A stretch of 64,000 bases of DNA from Cellvibrionales bacterium UBA4451. Its GTDB lineage: Bacteria > Pseudomonadota > Gammaproteobacteria > Pseudomonadales > Porticoccaceae. Positions 1-9,540 of the stretch are shown one piece after another. The DNA is taken from NCBI GenBank assembly GCA_002390285.1, contig DGPB01000014.1:62001-126000 (forward strand). Reading direction: 5' to 3'. Under the pieces are notes generated by a model. It was not told where the DNA came from. It saw only the letters and a program-made list of their open reading frames with translations, and did not search any database. The translations under genes and the position numbers were made by a program. The stretch's first letter is position 1; each line of letters opens with the position of its first letter.

Positions 1-122
1 GCCAACTCACTGGAATCCGCCTCACGAAGCGTATTAAGGCCGGTTATCAAACTATCGGCATCGCCTCGCAACTCGGCACCAATATGGGCAGCGATATCAC
101 TCAGCGAATAACTACAACTCAT
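1..122 (-). CDS. lpxD: LpxD, UDP-3-O-acylglucosamine N-acyltransferase (N-terminal fragment)
   Basis: Only the first 40 codons are in the window; the gene runs off the left edge. The translation starts MSCSYSLSDIAAHIGAELRG and continues with a TGLNTLREAD stretch, which is the N-terminal uridine-binding domain of LpxD. The enzyme adds the second acyl chain (N-linked 3-hydroxyacyl) to UDP-glucosamine in lipid A synthesis, in the cytoplasm. It follows skp on the same strand, as in most gammaproteobacteria (bamA-skp-lpxD-fabZ-lpxA). The catalytic left-handed beta-helix lies outside the window. Confidence 0.88.
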   Translation of the reverse strand, partial: MSCSYSLSDIAAHIGAELRGDADSLITGLNTLREADSSEL

Positions 123-148
123 CTATCAACCGGCCTTTCACATTGCTA

Positions 149-199
149 CTTGAAAATAATTACTTGTTGGAAATAATTACTTATTGAAAATAGTTACTT
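149..199. repeat. Three tandem 17-bp copies at the skp 3' end
   Basis: Three adjacent 17-bp units (149-165, 166-182, 183-199) share the pattern NTTG(A/G)AAATA(A/G)TTACTT. The last unit overlaps the skp stop codon at 194-196, so on the minus strand each unit begins AAGTAA and carries a copy of the Lys-stop end of skp. The spacer before lpxD therefore looks like a slippage duplication of the skp tail. Confidence 0.75.
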
Positions 200-709
200 G
201 GTTTTTTTGTTCAGGCGATCAGTCAACTTGGCGGTTAAATCAAGTTCAGGCGCAACAGTAACGACTGCTTCAGCATTAATCAGCAACACCACACCTTCTT
301 CTTTAATCAGCTCTTGTAATGCTTCGCCCGCTTTGGGGCGTAATTCCTGCACAATACTCTGCTGTAATGCTTTTTGGTCAGCCTGAACTTTTCGAGTCGT
401 TAATTCAAGATCAGCACGAAGAAACTCCATCTTTTTTTGTGCTTCTTGCTTCTGCTCATCTGACCAAGTCATACTTTTGGCATCAACATCTTTTTTCAAT
501 GCCTTCATGTCTGCCACGGTGCTTTCGTACTTAGCTTGCATCGCTGTATAGTCGGACTCCGACTCCACCTGTTTCAATCTAGCCTTGGCAACATCAGTAC
601 CAAAAAGAGCCTTACTAAAGTCAACCACCGCGATTTTTCCTTCAGCGGCAACTGCGGTTATGGCAAACAAGGTCGCCAAGGTAAACAATAATGTCTTTGT
701 TATACGCAC
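194..709 (-). CDS. skp: Skp/OmpH periplasmic chaperone
   Basis: This 171-residue protein is a periplasmic chaperone that holds unfolded outer-membrane proteins on the way to BamA. It has an N-terminal signal peptide (hydrophobic residues 5-21, likely cut near AVAA) followed by the IAVVDF start of the mature protein. A long charged helical region (about residues 45-120) would form the Skp tentacles as coiled coil. Length and position directly after bamA (30-bp gap) are typical. It sits between bamA and lpxD on the same strand and is probably co-transcribed with both. Confidence 0.93.
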   Translation of the reverse strand: MRITKTLLFTLATLFAITAVAAEGKIAVVDFSKALFGTDVAKARLKQVESESDYTAMQAKYESTVADMKALKKDVDAKSMTWSDEQKQEAQKKMEFLRADLELTTRKVQADQKALQQSIVQELRPKAGEALQELIKEEGVVLLINAEAVVTVAPELDLTAKLTDRLNKKTK

Positions 710-739
710 ACTAACTCTCCATTGATTAAATTAACTGTT

Positions 740-3070
740 CTAAAAAGTTTGACCCATAGAAAACTGAAATACCTCTTCTTCATCCTCATCACCAGCATTC
801 AGTGGTTTTGCTATACTAAAAGTCAATGGACCAAAACCACTAATCCAGGTTCCCCCGAAGCCCAAAGAGTAGCGCAGCTCAGCCAGATCTGGCTCTGAAC
901 AATAGTCCTCATCTTTAATGCCACAATCTTTTGCAAAGACATTACCCGCGTCCAAAAACACTACAGCCTGGATACTGCGCTGATCTTTGATAAAGGGTAG
1001 AGGGAAGAGTAACTCAGCACTACCTTCCACCAAAACATTGCCACCGAAGGGATCGTAATCGTCGCGCGGATCACCATCGAGGTAGACTCGTCTAGACTGT
1101 GGCCCCAAAGTATTCTTTTTGAAACCGCGAACTGAGCCAAAACCACCTGCAAAATAATTCTTGAAAAACGGCATCTCAGTGGTGTCACCATAACTATCGC
1201 CATAACCCAAGTCTGTTCGTAGGTGCACAGTCATAGTCTTCATAAACGGACGATAATACTGAGCAGCAAAGCTAAATTTATAGTATTCCAAGTCGCTGCC
1301 GGGCGCCGATACTTCCATACTGGCCATCTGTGATGTACCCCTCGTCGCCAGACGACCGCGGTTAAGAGCAGACCGCCCCCATCTCAAATTCCCTGTTAAA
1401 ATATCAAATTCGTCACCGTTATCAATAATGAACTTTGCGATTTCAGCTGCGGCATAAGGTCCTACATCAATCTGCAAATTTTCATAACCAAACCCAAAAC
1501 CAATACTCTCTATTTCAGATAGAGGATATGAAAAATTAACGATCGCGCCATAACTATTCGTTTGGTAGTTTGTGACGTTTCCTTCATCATAATCAACTTT
1601 GCGGCCAAATAGCGAAAAGCCCGCGTTGATACCATCCCGGGTAAAATAGGGATCACTGTAGTTAAGTGAAAGGTTAGTCATATAACCACTTCGATTCAGT
1701 CCGAGGCCCACAGATTTACCGGTGCCCAGAAAGTTGTTTTCGGATATATTGGCACCAAGGACAAGGCCGTAGGTCTGAGCAAAACCTATGCTCGCACCAA
1801 CACTCCCAGAAGGTTGCTCTTCAACGCTGTAGAATACATCCACTTGGTCATCGGTACCTGGTACTTGCTGGGTTTGAGCTTCAACTCCTTTAAAGTAACC
1901 CGTACGCTGCAAGCGAACTTTAGAAAGGTCCATTTTTGACGTTGATGCAGAAGCGCCTTCCATCTGCCGCATCTCACGGCGTAACACTTCATCCATTGTC
2001 TTGGTGTTGCCTCGAAACTCAATGCGCCTGACATAGGCTCGCATGCCAGGATCGACAAAGAACGTTAGCTTGGCCGTCTTATCCTTTTCGTTAATTTCGG
2101 GGACACCTTTTACTTCAGCAAAGGTATAGCCTTCATTTCCCAGACGCTGGGTGATTTTTTCTGTGGAATTCACCATCAATACCTGCGAAAAAGTTTGTCC
2201 TTCGTTCAGTACCAGAAGGCTCCTGATTTCATCTTCAGAAATCACAAGGTCACCCGCTAATTCAACCTGCCCAACGGTATAGACATCACCTTCTGTGATA
2301 TTAATGGTGATAAACACGCCCGATCGATCTGGGCTAATCCCCACTTGAGTCGAATCTATCGAAAATTTGAGGTAGCCTTGATTTAGATAAAAGGACTCTA
2401 GGTTCTCTAGATCACCGGATAATTTTTCACGCGAATATTTATCGTCATTCATAAACGGGGACAACAGCCCCGTGGTCTTTAGCTCAAGCTTGGCTATCAT
2501 CATATCGGCATCAAAATCATTAGCGCCGACAATATTGATATGCTTGATCGCAGCGACATCACCTTCGTCGACATTGATATTGACAGCCACTCGGTTACGT
2601 GGAAGTTCAACCACATCAGATTCAATTGCCGCACCATAGCGACCCTGACCCACATACTGCCGCTCTAATTCTATTGAGATGCCATCCAAAATGGCTTGAC
2701 GAAAAATCTGCCCCTCGGCCAAACCATTCTCACGAAGGGATTTAAGTAACTCCTCCGTAGGAAGTGCTGTATTACCTTGAATAGTGATTTCTGCAATAGC
2801 GGGCCGCTCTGTCACAGCAATAATGAGCATACCGCCATCACGAGCTATATGAATATCATCAAAATAACCAGTACGAAAGAGTGCGCGCGTAGCCCGACGG
2901 ACCGTGTCACCATCAACCAAATCACCGACACTTAGCGGTATAGACGAGAACACCGTACCCGACGATACCCGTTGCAGACCATCGATCCTGATATCTTCGA
3001 CTTGAAATACTTCCGCTCGAACAGTGACGGCAAACAGTATCAGACATAACAACAGATAAAAGTGTTTCAT
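740..3070 (-). CDS. bamA: BamA, outer-membrane protein assembly factor
   Basis: The 776-residue protein is the Omp85 core of the BAM complex and inserts beta-barrel proteins into the outer membrane. A signal peptide (residues 1-19, ending VRA) is followed by five POTRA domains (about 20-420). The first begins FQVEDIRIDGLQRVSSGTVF. A 16-strand barrel follows. The VRGF motif of the L6 loop is visible near residue 650, and the chain ends in phenylalanine (MGQTF), the usual outer-membrane sorting signal. It lies between rseP and skp. The RseP-BamA pairing joins sigma-E stress signalling to outer-membrane assembly. Confidence 0.97.
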   Translation of the reverse strand: MKHFYLLLCLILFAVTVRAEVFQVEDIRIDGLQRVSSGTVFSSIPLSVGDLVDGDTVRRATRALFRTGYFDDIHIARDGGMLIIAVTERPAIAEITIQGNTALPTEELLKSLRENGLAEGQIFRQAILDGISIELERQYVGQGRYGAAIESDVVELPRNRVAVNINVDEGDVAAIKHINIVGANDFDADMMIAKLELKTTGLLSPFMNDDKYSREKLSGDLENLESFYLNQGYLKFSIDSTQVGISPDRSGVFITINITEGDVYTVGQVELAGDLVISEDEIRSLLVLNEGQTFSQVLMVNSTEKITQRLGNEGYTFAEVKGVPEINEKDKTAKLTFFVDPGMRAYVRRIEFRGNTKTMDEVLRREMRQMEGASASTSKMDLSKVRLQRTGYFKGVEAQTQQVPGTDDQVDVFYSVEEQPSGSVGASIGFAQTYGLVLGANISENNFLGTGKSVGLGLNRSGYMTNLSLNYSDPYFTRDGINAGFSLFGRKVDYDEGNVTNYQTNSYGAIVNFSYPLSEIESIGFGFGYENLQIDVGPYAAAEIAKFIIDNGDEFDILTGNLRWGRSALNRGRLATRGTSQMASMEVSAPGSDLEYYKFSFAAQYYRPFMKTMTVHLRTDLGYGDSYGDTTEMPFFKNYFAGGFGSVRGFKKNTLGPQSRRVYLDGDPRDDYDPFGGNVLVEGSAELLFPLPFIKDQRSIQAVVFLDAGNVFAKDCGIKDEDYCSEPDLAELRYSLGFGGTWISGFGPLTFSIAKPLNAGDEDEEEVFQFSMGQTF

Positions 3071-3110
3071 TGAAGACCGGTTTTCTCTTAGTTTTTGTTT
3101 ATTATCTTGG

Positions 3111-4466
3111 CTATAACCGCATCAAGTCATTGTATAGGGCCAACATCATCAACCCAACGATCAAAAACATCCCCACCCGGAATCCAATCATTTGGACTTT
3201 TTCGGAAACAGGGGCACCTTTCACGATCTCAATGAGGTAATACATCAAATGGCCACCATCCAGTACTGGTATAGGCAACAGATTTAAAACCCCCAGACTG
3301 ACACTCAGAAATGCCAAAAATCCTAGGTAAGTCGATAGACCATACTGAGCGGCGGCGCCCGCCACTTTAGCAATGGTAATGGGTCCACTCAAGTGTTTTG
3401 CAGAAATCAATCCAATCATCATCTTTTTGACGGAATCCAGGATCAATACAGAGGTATCCCAAGTCTGCTGAAAGGCCTGAGTTACCGCCTCCAACGGACC
3501 GTAGTCCATCTTGCGAATCATGCCCTTCGGCCACTCTGGAATCTTGACACTCATCCCCACCTGACCAATAACAGTGCCATCCTCTACAACCACCTTCTTG
3601 GGCACGATTATCGCAAGAAAAGTTTGCTCACCCCGGGCGACTTCAATCTCAATTGGTTGGTCGGGCCGAGCACGAACATACGTCACCCACGCCGACCAAT
3701 CTTCCATAACCACACTGTCAGCGGATAACACCCGATCATCAGTCATCAGACCTGCTGTGCTAGCAGGGTCACCGGCAACGACATCGTCAGCAACTGGCAG
3801 TAGCTTTGGCGAATAAGGCACCAATCCAATGCTGCTGATAGGCTCTGGCTCTTCCGCCGCCATCAACCAGTCCTGCAGTTGCCCCTGATACTCATACTGT
3901 GCTGATTCGCCTGGCATCTTGGCACTGAAGTACACCGGACCGGTTTCTCCTATACGTCGAATCAGCTGACCACTCAGGGCTTGCCATGTGGGGGTTAGCT
4001 TGCCGTCAACTGCTACAATTTCTTGGCCTGGCTGAAGCCCGGCCCTCTCCGCTACAGAGCCCGGCACTAAAGACCCAACAACAGGCGCTACTCCGGTCAC
4101 GCCCAAAGAATAGACAACCCAATAAAGAATAACTGCCAGCAGAAAATTGGCCAAGGGGCCTGCCGCTACTACGGCCATACGCTGATACACAGACTTTCGG
4201 TTAAAGGCATATGGCAAGTCGCTCTCAGCGACGTCGCCTTCACGCTCATCGACCATTTTTACGTAACCGCCCAGTGGCAATACCGAAACCACAAACTCAG
4301 TACCCAGCTTGTCTTTCCAGCGGAGTAGTGGTGTACCAAACCCCACAGAGAAACGAATAACCTTGATACCACAGCGACGGGCCACCCAGAAATGACCAAA
4401 CTCGTGAAATGTCACAAGAATACCCAGAGCAACCAATGTGTAAAAAATCGTCTGTAATAATTCCAT
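3111..4466 (-). CDS. rseP: RseP, site-2 intramembrane zinc protease
   Basis: The 451-residue inner-membrane metalloprotease cleaves the anti-sigma factor RseA and remnant signal peptides. The zinc motif HEFGH is at residues 21-25 in the first membrane helix. The third zinc ligand lies in the NLLPIPVLDGGH segment near residue 395. Two PDZ domains occupy roughly residues 125-310, with the recognisable PGSVAERAGLQPGQEIVAVDG in the first. Length matches the family (about 450). It is placed between dxr and bamA with short gaps, as is standard in this cluster. Confidence 0.96.
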   Translation of the reverse strand: MELLQTIFYTLVALGILVTFHEFGHFWVARRCGIKVIRFSVGFGTPLLRWKDKLGTEFVVSVLPLGGYVKMVDEREGDVAESDLPYAFNRKSVYQRMAVVAAGPLANFLLAVILYWVVYSLGVTGVAPVVGSLVPGSVAERAGLQPGQEIVAVDGKLTPTWQALSGQLIRRIGETGPVYFSAKMPGESAQYEYQGQLQDWLMAAEEPEPISSIGLVPYSPKLLPVADDVVAGDPASTAGLMTDDRVLSADSVVMEDWSAWVTYVRARPDQPIEIEVARGEQTFLAIIVPKKVVVEDGTVIGQVGMSVKIPEWPKGMIRKMDYGPLEAVTQAFQQTWDTSVLILDSVKKMMIGLISAKHLSGPITIAKVAGAAAQYGLSTYLGFLAFLSVSLGVLNLLPIPVLDGGHLMYYLIEIVKGAPVSEKVQMIGFRVGMFLIVGLMMLALYNDLMRL

Positions 4467-4475
4467 TAAAAAATC

Positions 4476-5651
4476 CTAGTGAGCCCGCTGAATTACATCT
4501 ACCGCATACTGTCGGGCCAATTGATCGATCGATTGGACAGCCTCAAGTGTGTTGGGTTCAGTGGTAACTGTTCCAGCCAACACAACCGCCACAACTTCAG
4601 CAATCCGTGTGAACGAGATATCGCCATTCAGAAAAGCTTCCACCGCCATCTCATTAGCTGCATTAAGCACCGTAGGTGCACCCCCCCCCAGACGGGCGGC
4701 CTCCATCGCCAACACCAAACAGGGAAAACGCTCCAAGTCTGGCGCTTCAAAATCTAGTCTTGCAGTAGCGATAATATCGAGGCGGGAAACACCTGAATCA
4801 ACCCGTTCGGGCCAAGCCATAGCATGGGCAATCGGTGTACGCATATCTGGATTACCCAATTGAGCAAGTACTGAGCCATCCACATACTCGACCATGGAAT
4901 GAATTACACTCTGAGGATGTATCACTACCTCTATCTGGCTAGGGCTTAAATCGAACAACCAGCAGGCCTCAATGAGCTCAAGCCCTTTGTTCATCATGGT
5001 GGCTGAGTCTACTGAAATTTTTCGACCCATATCCCAGTTTGGATGAGCGCAGGCTTGTTCTGGCGAAATAGCACTCAGGGCCTCCAAAGGTGTAGTCCTA
5101 AATGGTCCACCTGACGCCGTCAACAAAACCTTCTGCACGCCAGCACGATGATCAGGACTGTAACCCGACGGCAGGCACTGAAAAATCGCATTGTGCTCAC
5201 TATCAATTGGTAAAAGTATAGCTCCCGCCTCTCTCACCGCATCCATGAACAATCTGCCTGCCATCACCAGAGATTCTTTATTCGCCAGCAGAACCTTCTT
5301 TCCAGCTCTGGCAGCCTCTAAGGTTGGCAATAATCCAGCCGCCCCGACGATCGCGGCCATCACCGTATCCACCTCAGGCGCAGAGGCTATATAACATAAT
5401 CCCTCTACTCCATATAAAACCTCGGTCTCGGGACTACCAGGCCTCAACAGTTGTTGTAATTGTTGAGCGCTGGACTGATCGGCCACTACCGCATAGCGAG
5501 GTTTATACGTCAGACACTGCTCTGCAAGCTCTACCACTCGAGAGTGACCACTGAGAGCATAGATTTGAAATCGATCTGGATGGCGTGCCACCACATCCAA
5601 GGTACTGACGCCAATGGAGCCTGTAGCACCAAGTATCGTTAATTTCTGCAT
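4476..5651 (-). CDS. dxr: DXP reductoisomerase (IspC)
   Basis: This 391-residue NADPH-dependent enzyme converts 1-deoxy-D-xylulose 5-phosphate to MEP, the committed step of non-mevalonate isoprenoid synthesis. The nucleotide-binding GATGSIG is at residues 8-14. The metal/substrate segment PIDSEHNAIFQCL carries the catalytic Asp and Glu near residue 150. NKGLELIEACWLF is also a family signature. Its product pathway feeds UppS two genes upstream in the same operon. The gap to rseP is 9 bp and to cdsA 4 bp. Confidence 0.97.
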   Translation of the reverse strand: MQKLTILGATGSIGVSTLDVVARHPDRFQIYALSGHSRVVELAEQCLTYKPRYAVVADQSSAQQLQQLLRPGSPETEVLYGVEGLCYIASAPEVDTVMAAIVGAAGLLPTLEAARAGKKVLLANKESLVMAGRLFMDAVREAGAILLPIDSEHNAIFQCLPSGYSPDHRAGVQKVLLTASGGPFRTTPLEALSAISPEQACAHPNWDMGRKISVDSATMMNKGLELIEACWLFDLSPSQIEVVIHPQSVIHSMVEYVDGSVLAQLGNPDMRTPIAHAMAWPERVDSGVSRLDIIATARLDFEAPDLERFPCLVLAMEAARLGGGAPTVLNAANEMAVEAFLNGDISFTRIAEVVAVVLAGTVTTEPNTLEAVQSIDQLARQYAVDVIQRAH

Positions 5652-5655
5652 AGGC

Positions 5656-6498
5656 TCAGAACTGAATACCGCTATTGATAAAGATCAACGTGAACACAGG
5701 CAACGCTGCCGTCAAGCTGTCTACTCGATCAAGCACTCCCCCGTGACCCGGCAGGATGTTACCGCTATCCTTAACACCTCGATGACGTTTAACCATACTC
5801 TCCAACAAGTCACCTAACACGGAAGCAAGTACCGTTGTCATAATCATCAGTGTCAGCAGCAACCATTTGCCTGAGTCCAGTTTAAAAACCACGCCAAGAA
5901 CAATCACGACAATGATGTTGATAACAACAGCACCTAACAGGCCTTCCCACGTCTTTTTTGGACTGACACTAGGTGCCAGCTTGTGCTTACCAAACCGGCG
6001 CCCGGAGAAATAGGCGCCGATATCGGCCAGCGCCACAATCGACACAACCAGTAAAATAAGTAGCTCTCCATGAGCGGTATGAATCAGAAGCACCATCGCC
6101 GACCATGTGGGTACTAGTACAAGAAAACCCATCACACTTCGGACCCATCGACTCCCCCATAACACGGCACTGCTGGGGTATCCTTGAACCCAGAGCAAAG
6201 CAATTGCCCACCAGGGTACCATTGTCATCAACAAGCTACGCCCCACTTCCAGATGCAAGGCTCCTGTCCGAGACAATCCCAACACATACGCCATTGATAC
6301 GAGTAAAAGAGCCAGCACCGCCGTATAGAGCAGTCTCCATGGTGCACCAGAAATACCCGATAAATCTGACCACTCCCAAGCCGCATAAATAACAATGGCG
6401 GCCACTGCCAATGAAAGTGAATAGGCGTCAAGATTGAACAATGCCAAAAGAAAAACCACTGCAATAACAATCGCAGTGATAACACGTTGTTTAAGCAT
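5656..6498 (-). CDS. cdsA: Phosphatidate cytidylyltransferase (CdsA)
   Basis: The 280-residue integral membrane enzyme makes CDP-diacylglycerol from phosphatidate and CTP, the branch point for all phospholipids. About eight hydrophobic segments span the protein. The C-terminal signature SMVKRHRGVKDSGNILPGHG, followed by GVLDRVDS, matches the CDS pattern S-x-x-K-R-x4-K-D ... H-G-G-x-x-D-R. The start overlaps the uppS end by 8 bp, which indicates translational coupling. Confidence 0.96.
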   Translation of the reverse strand: MLKQRVITAIVIAVVFLLALFNLDAYSLSLAVAAIVIYAAWEWSDLSGISGAPWRLLYTAVLALLLVSMAYVLGLSRTGALHLEVGRSLLMTMVPWWAIALLWVQGYPSSAVLWGSRWVRSVMGFLVLVPTWSAMVLLIHTAHGELLILLVVSIVALADIGAYFSGRRFGKHKLAPSVSPKKTWEGLLGAVVINIIVVIVLGVVFKLDSGKWLLLTLMIMTTVLASVLGDLLESMVKRHRGVKDSGNILPGHGGVLDRVDSLTAALPVFTLIFINSGIQF

Positions 6499-7252
6499 TT
6501 TCTTTCTCCGCCCTGATTATCTCCGCATCCCTCATTCCAAAGCGCCGCTGACGGCTCTGATACTCTCTAATCGCGATATCAAAAGCAGCGCCATCAAAAT
6601 CAGGCCAATAACAATCGGCAAAGTAGAATTCCGTATAGGCCATCTGCCATAGCAAAAAATTACTGACTCTCTGCTCACCAGCCGTGCGGATGCAAAGATC
6701 AGGAGGCGGGAGATCGGGCAGACTCATTTTCTGCTGCATCAGCTCTTCGGTAATATCCTCTGGCCGCAAACGACCGCTCTGCACCTGACGCGAGAGCTCA
6801 CGGGCAGCTTCAGTAATATCCCACCGCCCACCATAGTCAAGAGCAAGAACCAACGTCCTCTCGCCTTTATCTGTGGCAGCTTCAGTATCCGCGATCAGTT
6901 TTTTTAACCGGACACTAAAATGATCCCTTCGACCAATCACACGGAGCCTAACGCCTCGCTCCTTAAGTTGTTTTACTTCTTTTTTCAGGTAGCTGGCCAA
7001 CAATGACATCAATGCCCTGATTTCTATCTCTGGCCGCTTCCAATTTTCACTACTAAAGGCAAACAATGTGAGCACTTCAATATCATGCTTCTGACAGGTA
7101 TCCAGGACATCCCTGACACGCTCCGCACCAGCCTCGTGACCGGCAGCACCAGATAACCCTCTCTGTGTGGCCCAGCGGTTATTGCCATCCATGATGATCG
7201 CCACGTGACGCAAAGGATGAGTTTGAGAGGGCCTAATTAGTGGTGTACTCAT
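6491..7252 (-). CDS. uppS: Undecaprenyl diphosphate synthase (UppS)
   Basis: This 253-residue cis-prenyltransferase elongates FPP with IPP to the C55 carrier used for peptidoglycan and O-antigen. The signature HVAIIMDGNNRWA is near the N terminus with the catalytic Asp at residue 22. FAFSSENWKRP and the C-terminal LPDLPPPDLCIRTAGEQRVS segment are conserved. It overlaps cdsA by 8 bp and follows frr by about 29 bp in the rpsB-to-lpxD block. Confidence 0.97.
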   Translation of the reverse strand: MSTPLIRPSQTHPLRHVAIIMDGNNRWATQRGLSGAAGHEAGAERVRDVLDTCQKHDIEVLTLFAFSSENWKRPEIEIRALMSLLASYLKKEVKQLKERGVRLRVIGRRDHFSVRLKKLIADTEAATDKGERTLVLALDYGGRWDITEAARELSRQVQSGRLRPEDITEELMQQKMSLPDLPPPDLCIRTAGEQRVSNFLLWQMAYTEFYFADCYWPDFDGAAFDIAIREYQSRQRRFGMRDAEIIRAEKENA

Positions 7253-7281
7253 TGTGAAGGTAACCGCCCCAAGAGGGCCAA

Positions 7282-7839
7282 TTAGATTTCCATAAGGTCG
7301 ACTTCTTTTATCGAAAGAGCCTTGTCAACCTGCTGAATATACTTATCAGTAATTTTTTGGATGTCATCCTGAGCACGGTGCTCTTCATCCTCAGTGATGT
7401 CCTTTTCTTTTTGTAAATCTTTGATATCCGACAGCACATCTCGGCGGATGTTACGAATAGACACCCGGGCAGATTCAGCCTCTGAGCGCGCTTTCTTAAT
7501 AAAACCTTTGCGCGTCTCTTCAGTCAATTGAGGCATGGGAATGCGAATCAGCTCTCCGGAAGTGGCCGGATTGAGCCCCAAGTCCGACTTTAGAATGGCT
7601 TTCTCCACCGCTGGCACCAGGCTTTTCTCCCAGACGGAGACAGACAGAGTGCGCGCATCCAGTACGGAAACATTACCCACTTGACTCAGCGGCGTATCAA
7701 CACCGTAATAAGACACCATCAGACCATCCAGCAAGCTGGGGTGTGCCCGACCAGTCCTAATTTTATTAAACGCATATCCCAGTGCATCAATGCTCTTGGT
7801 CATCCGCACTTCAGCATCTTGCTTTAACTCATTAATCAC
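7282..7839 (-). CDS. frr: Ribosome recycling factor
   Basis: The 185-residue protein splits post-termination 70S ribosomes with EF-G. It matches RRF in length and in the conserved RTGRAHPSLLDGL, YYGVDTPLSQVGNVSV and IRIPMPQLTEETRKGF stretches, followed by the long helical arm with RRDVLSDIKDLQKEKDITED. The gene overlaps the pyrH 3' end by 8 bp, so it is probably translationally coupled. Confidence 0.97.
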   Translation of the reverse strand: MINELKQDAEVRMTKSIDALGYAFNKIRTGRAHPSLLDGLMVSYYGVDTPLSQVGNVSVLDARTLSVSVWEKSLVPAVEKAILKSDLGLNPATSGELIRIPMPQLTEETRKGFIKKARSEAESARVSIRNIRRDVLSDIKDLQKEKDITEDEEHRAQDDIQKITDKYIQQVDKALSIKEVDLMEI

Positions 7840-8569
7840 TGTGACTCTCCTCGATCAATGTTCCTTCTTCACCACCGACGACAATATTCAACAATGCGCC
7901 TTGTTTCGACATACGGAACACTCGCAACGGCATCTCTTGCTCGCGACAAAGACAAATTGCAGTTAAATCCATCACTCCGAGCTTTCTCTCCAGAGCCTCA
8001 TCATAAGTCAGGCGAGAATACATGGTAGCGTTAGGGTCTTTCATGGGATCGGCAGAAAATACACCATCTACCTTCGTCGCTTTCAACACAATCTCAGCGC
8101 CGACTTCAATACCGCGCAAACAGGCTGCTGAATCTGTGGTAAAAAAAGGATTACCCGTTCCTGCTGCAAAAATCACCACGTCTCCACTATCGAGGTAGCG
8201 CATAGCAGTGCGCCGATCGTAATGCTCAACGACACCACTCATGGGAATCGCTGACATAACACGTGCAGAAATATTGTTGCGATCCAGAGCATCACGCATA
8301 GCAAGTCCGTTCATCATGGTTGCCAACATGCCCATATGATCGCCAGTGACTCGCTCCATCCCTACGGCATGAAGTGCCGCACCACGGAACAGATTTCCGC
8401 CGCCGATGACCAATCCTACCTGGACACCAATACCCACCAGCTGTCCGATTTCAAGCGCCATACGGTCAAGAACTTTGGGATCGATGCCAAATCCCTCTGA
8501 CCCCATTAATTCTTCACCGCTCAGCTTGAGCAGAATACGCTTGTACTTTTTATCTCTGGTAGCAGGCAT
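7832..8569 (-). CDS. pyrH: UMP kinase
   Basis: This 245-residue amino-acid-kinase-fold enzyme phosphorylates UMP to UDP. The KRILLKLSGEEL N-terminal phosphate-binding segment, GGGNLFRGA, MNGLAMRDALDR and TGNPFFTTDSAA are the usual UMP-kinase blocks. It sits between tsf and frr as in most proteobacteria. A GC-rich hairpin separates it from tsf. pyrC at the right edge of the window is the other pyrimidine gene here. Confidence 0.97.
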   Translation of the reverse strand: MPATRDKKYKRILLKLSGEELMGSEGFGIDPKVLDRMALEIGQLVGIGVQVGLVIGGGNLFRGAALHAVGMERVTGDHMGMLATMMNGLAMRDALDRNNISARVMSAIPMSGVVEHYDRRTAMRYLDSGDVVIFAAGTGNPFFTTDSAACLRGIEVGAEIVLKATKVDGVFSADPMKDPNATMYSRLTYDEALERKLGVMDLTAICLCREQEMPLRVFRMSKQGALLNIVVGGEEGTLIEESHSD

Positions 8570-8613
8570 ATCCTTTTTCTCCAGGGTGATCGGTTATCTC
8601 AACATATATAATA

Positions 8614-8633
8614 ACGGGGGCCGAGGCCCCCGT
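8614..8633 (-). terminator. GC-rich hairpin between tsf and pyrH
   Basis: Perfect 9-bp arms ACGGGGGCC / GGCCCCCGT around a 2-nt loop, 8 nt after the tsf stop on the transcribed (minus) strand. The following bases are TATTATATATG rather than a clean U tract. It is therefore more likely an attenuator or RNA-stability hairpin that lowers pyrH-frr transcription relative to rpsB-tsf than a full terminator. Confidence 0.6.
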
Positions 8634-8640
8634 CTTCAAA

Positions 8641-9504
8641 TCAGCTAGCAGCACCAACTTGGGCTGCCACTTCCGCTGCAAAATCCACTTCTTCTTTCTC
8701 AATCCCTTCACCCACCTCAAAACGAGTGAAAGACTGGATTTCGGCACCAGCATCCTTGACCAGCTTACCCACTTTGGTATCAGGATCTTTAACGAAAGGC
8801 TGATTAACCAAGCTGGACTCAGACAAGAACTTGTTAATTCGACCAGCAATCATCTTCTCGATAATTTCTTCAGGCTTGCCGCTTTCACGAGCCTGGACAA
8901 CAAAGATCTCTTTTTCTTTCGCCACAATCTCTTCCGGCATATCTTCAGGCTTCACGACCTGTGGATTTACCGCAGCCACATGCATAGCAACATCCTTCGC
9001 CACCTCACCATCAGCACCACTCAGAGCAACCAATACGCTAATGCGGTTATTACTGTGGACATAAGCGCCAACAATAGGGGCTTCTATTAAACTGACTCGA
9101 CGGACGCTGACATTCTCGCCCATCTTCTGAACCAATGCTTGCCGGGCTTCTTCTACGCCAGCAGCCAACGCCGCTGAGTCAGTTTGTTTTTCAGCAAATG
9201 CCTTTTCCAGAACGTCATTAACAAATGCCAGGAAACCTTCATCGCGGGCCGCGAAATCAGTCTCACTATTCACTTCAACCATCACGCCGTAGCTATTGTC
9301 GTCAGCTACTTTAGCGGCAACAACACCTTCAGCTGCGATACGACCAGCCTTCTTGGCCGCCTTCATACCACTAGATTTTCGCAGGTCGTCAATAGCCTTA
9401 TCAATATCACCACCGGCTTCAACCAGTGCCTTCTTACATTCCATCATTCCAAGGCTTGTGCGCTCACGCAGCTCCTTTACCATAGATGCAGTAATTGCTG
9501 CCAT
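8641..9504 (-). CDS. tsf: Elongation factor Ts
   Basis: The 287-residue factor exchanges GDP on EF-Tu. The N-terminal UBA-like domain (ITASMVKELRERTSLGMMEC) and the EF-Tu-contacting segment MVEVNSETDFAARDEGF (about residues 75-91) are clear. The dimerisation/core domains follow, including GRINKFLSE and NQPFVKDP. It is the second gene of the rpsB-tsf operon, separated from rpsB by a hairpin with a U tract. Confidence 0.97.
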   Translation of the reverse strand: MAAITASMVKELRERTSLGMMECKKALVEAGGDIDKAIDDLRKSSGMKAAKKAGRIAAEGVVAAKVADDNSYGVMVEVNSETDFAARDEGFLAFVNDVLEKAFAEKQTDSAALAAGVEEARQALVQKMGENVSVRRVSLIEAPIVGAYVHSNNRISVLVALSGADGEVAKDVAMHVAAVNPQVVKPEDMPEEIVAKEKEIFVVQARESGKPEEIIEKMIAGRINKFLSESSLVNQPFVKDPDTKVGKLVKDAGAEIQSFTRFEVGEGIEKEEVDFAAEVAAQVGAAS

Positions 9505-9540
9505 CTGTCGACTCCTCTTAGTCTTACTTTATAGATTGGT

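Noticed and set aside
8550..9090. Long frames on both strands over tsf
   Set aside because: They lie within EF-Ts and have no family resemblance; they are by-products of its codon use.
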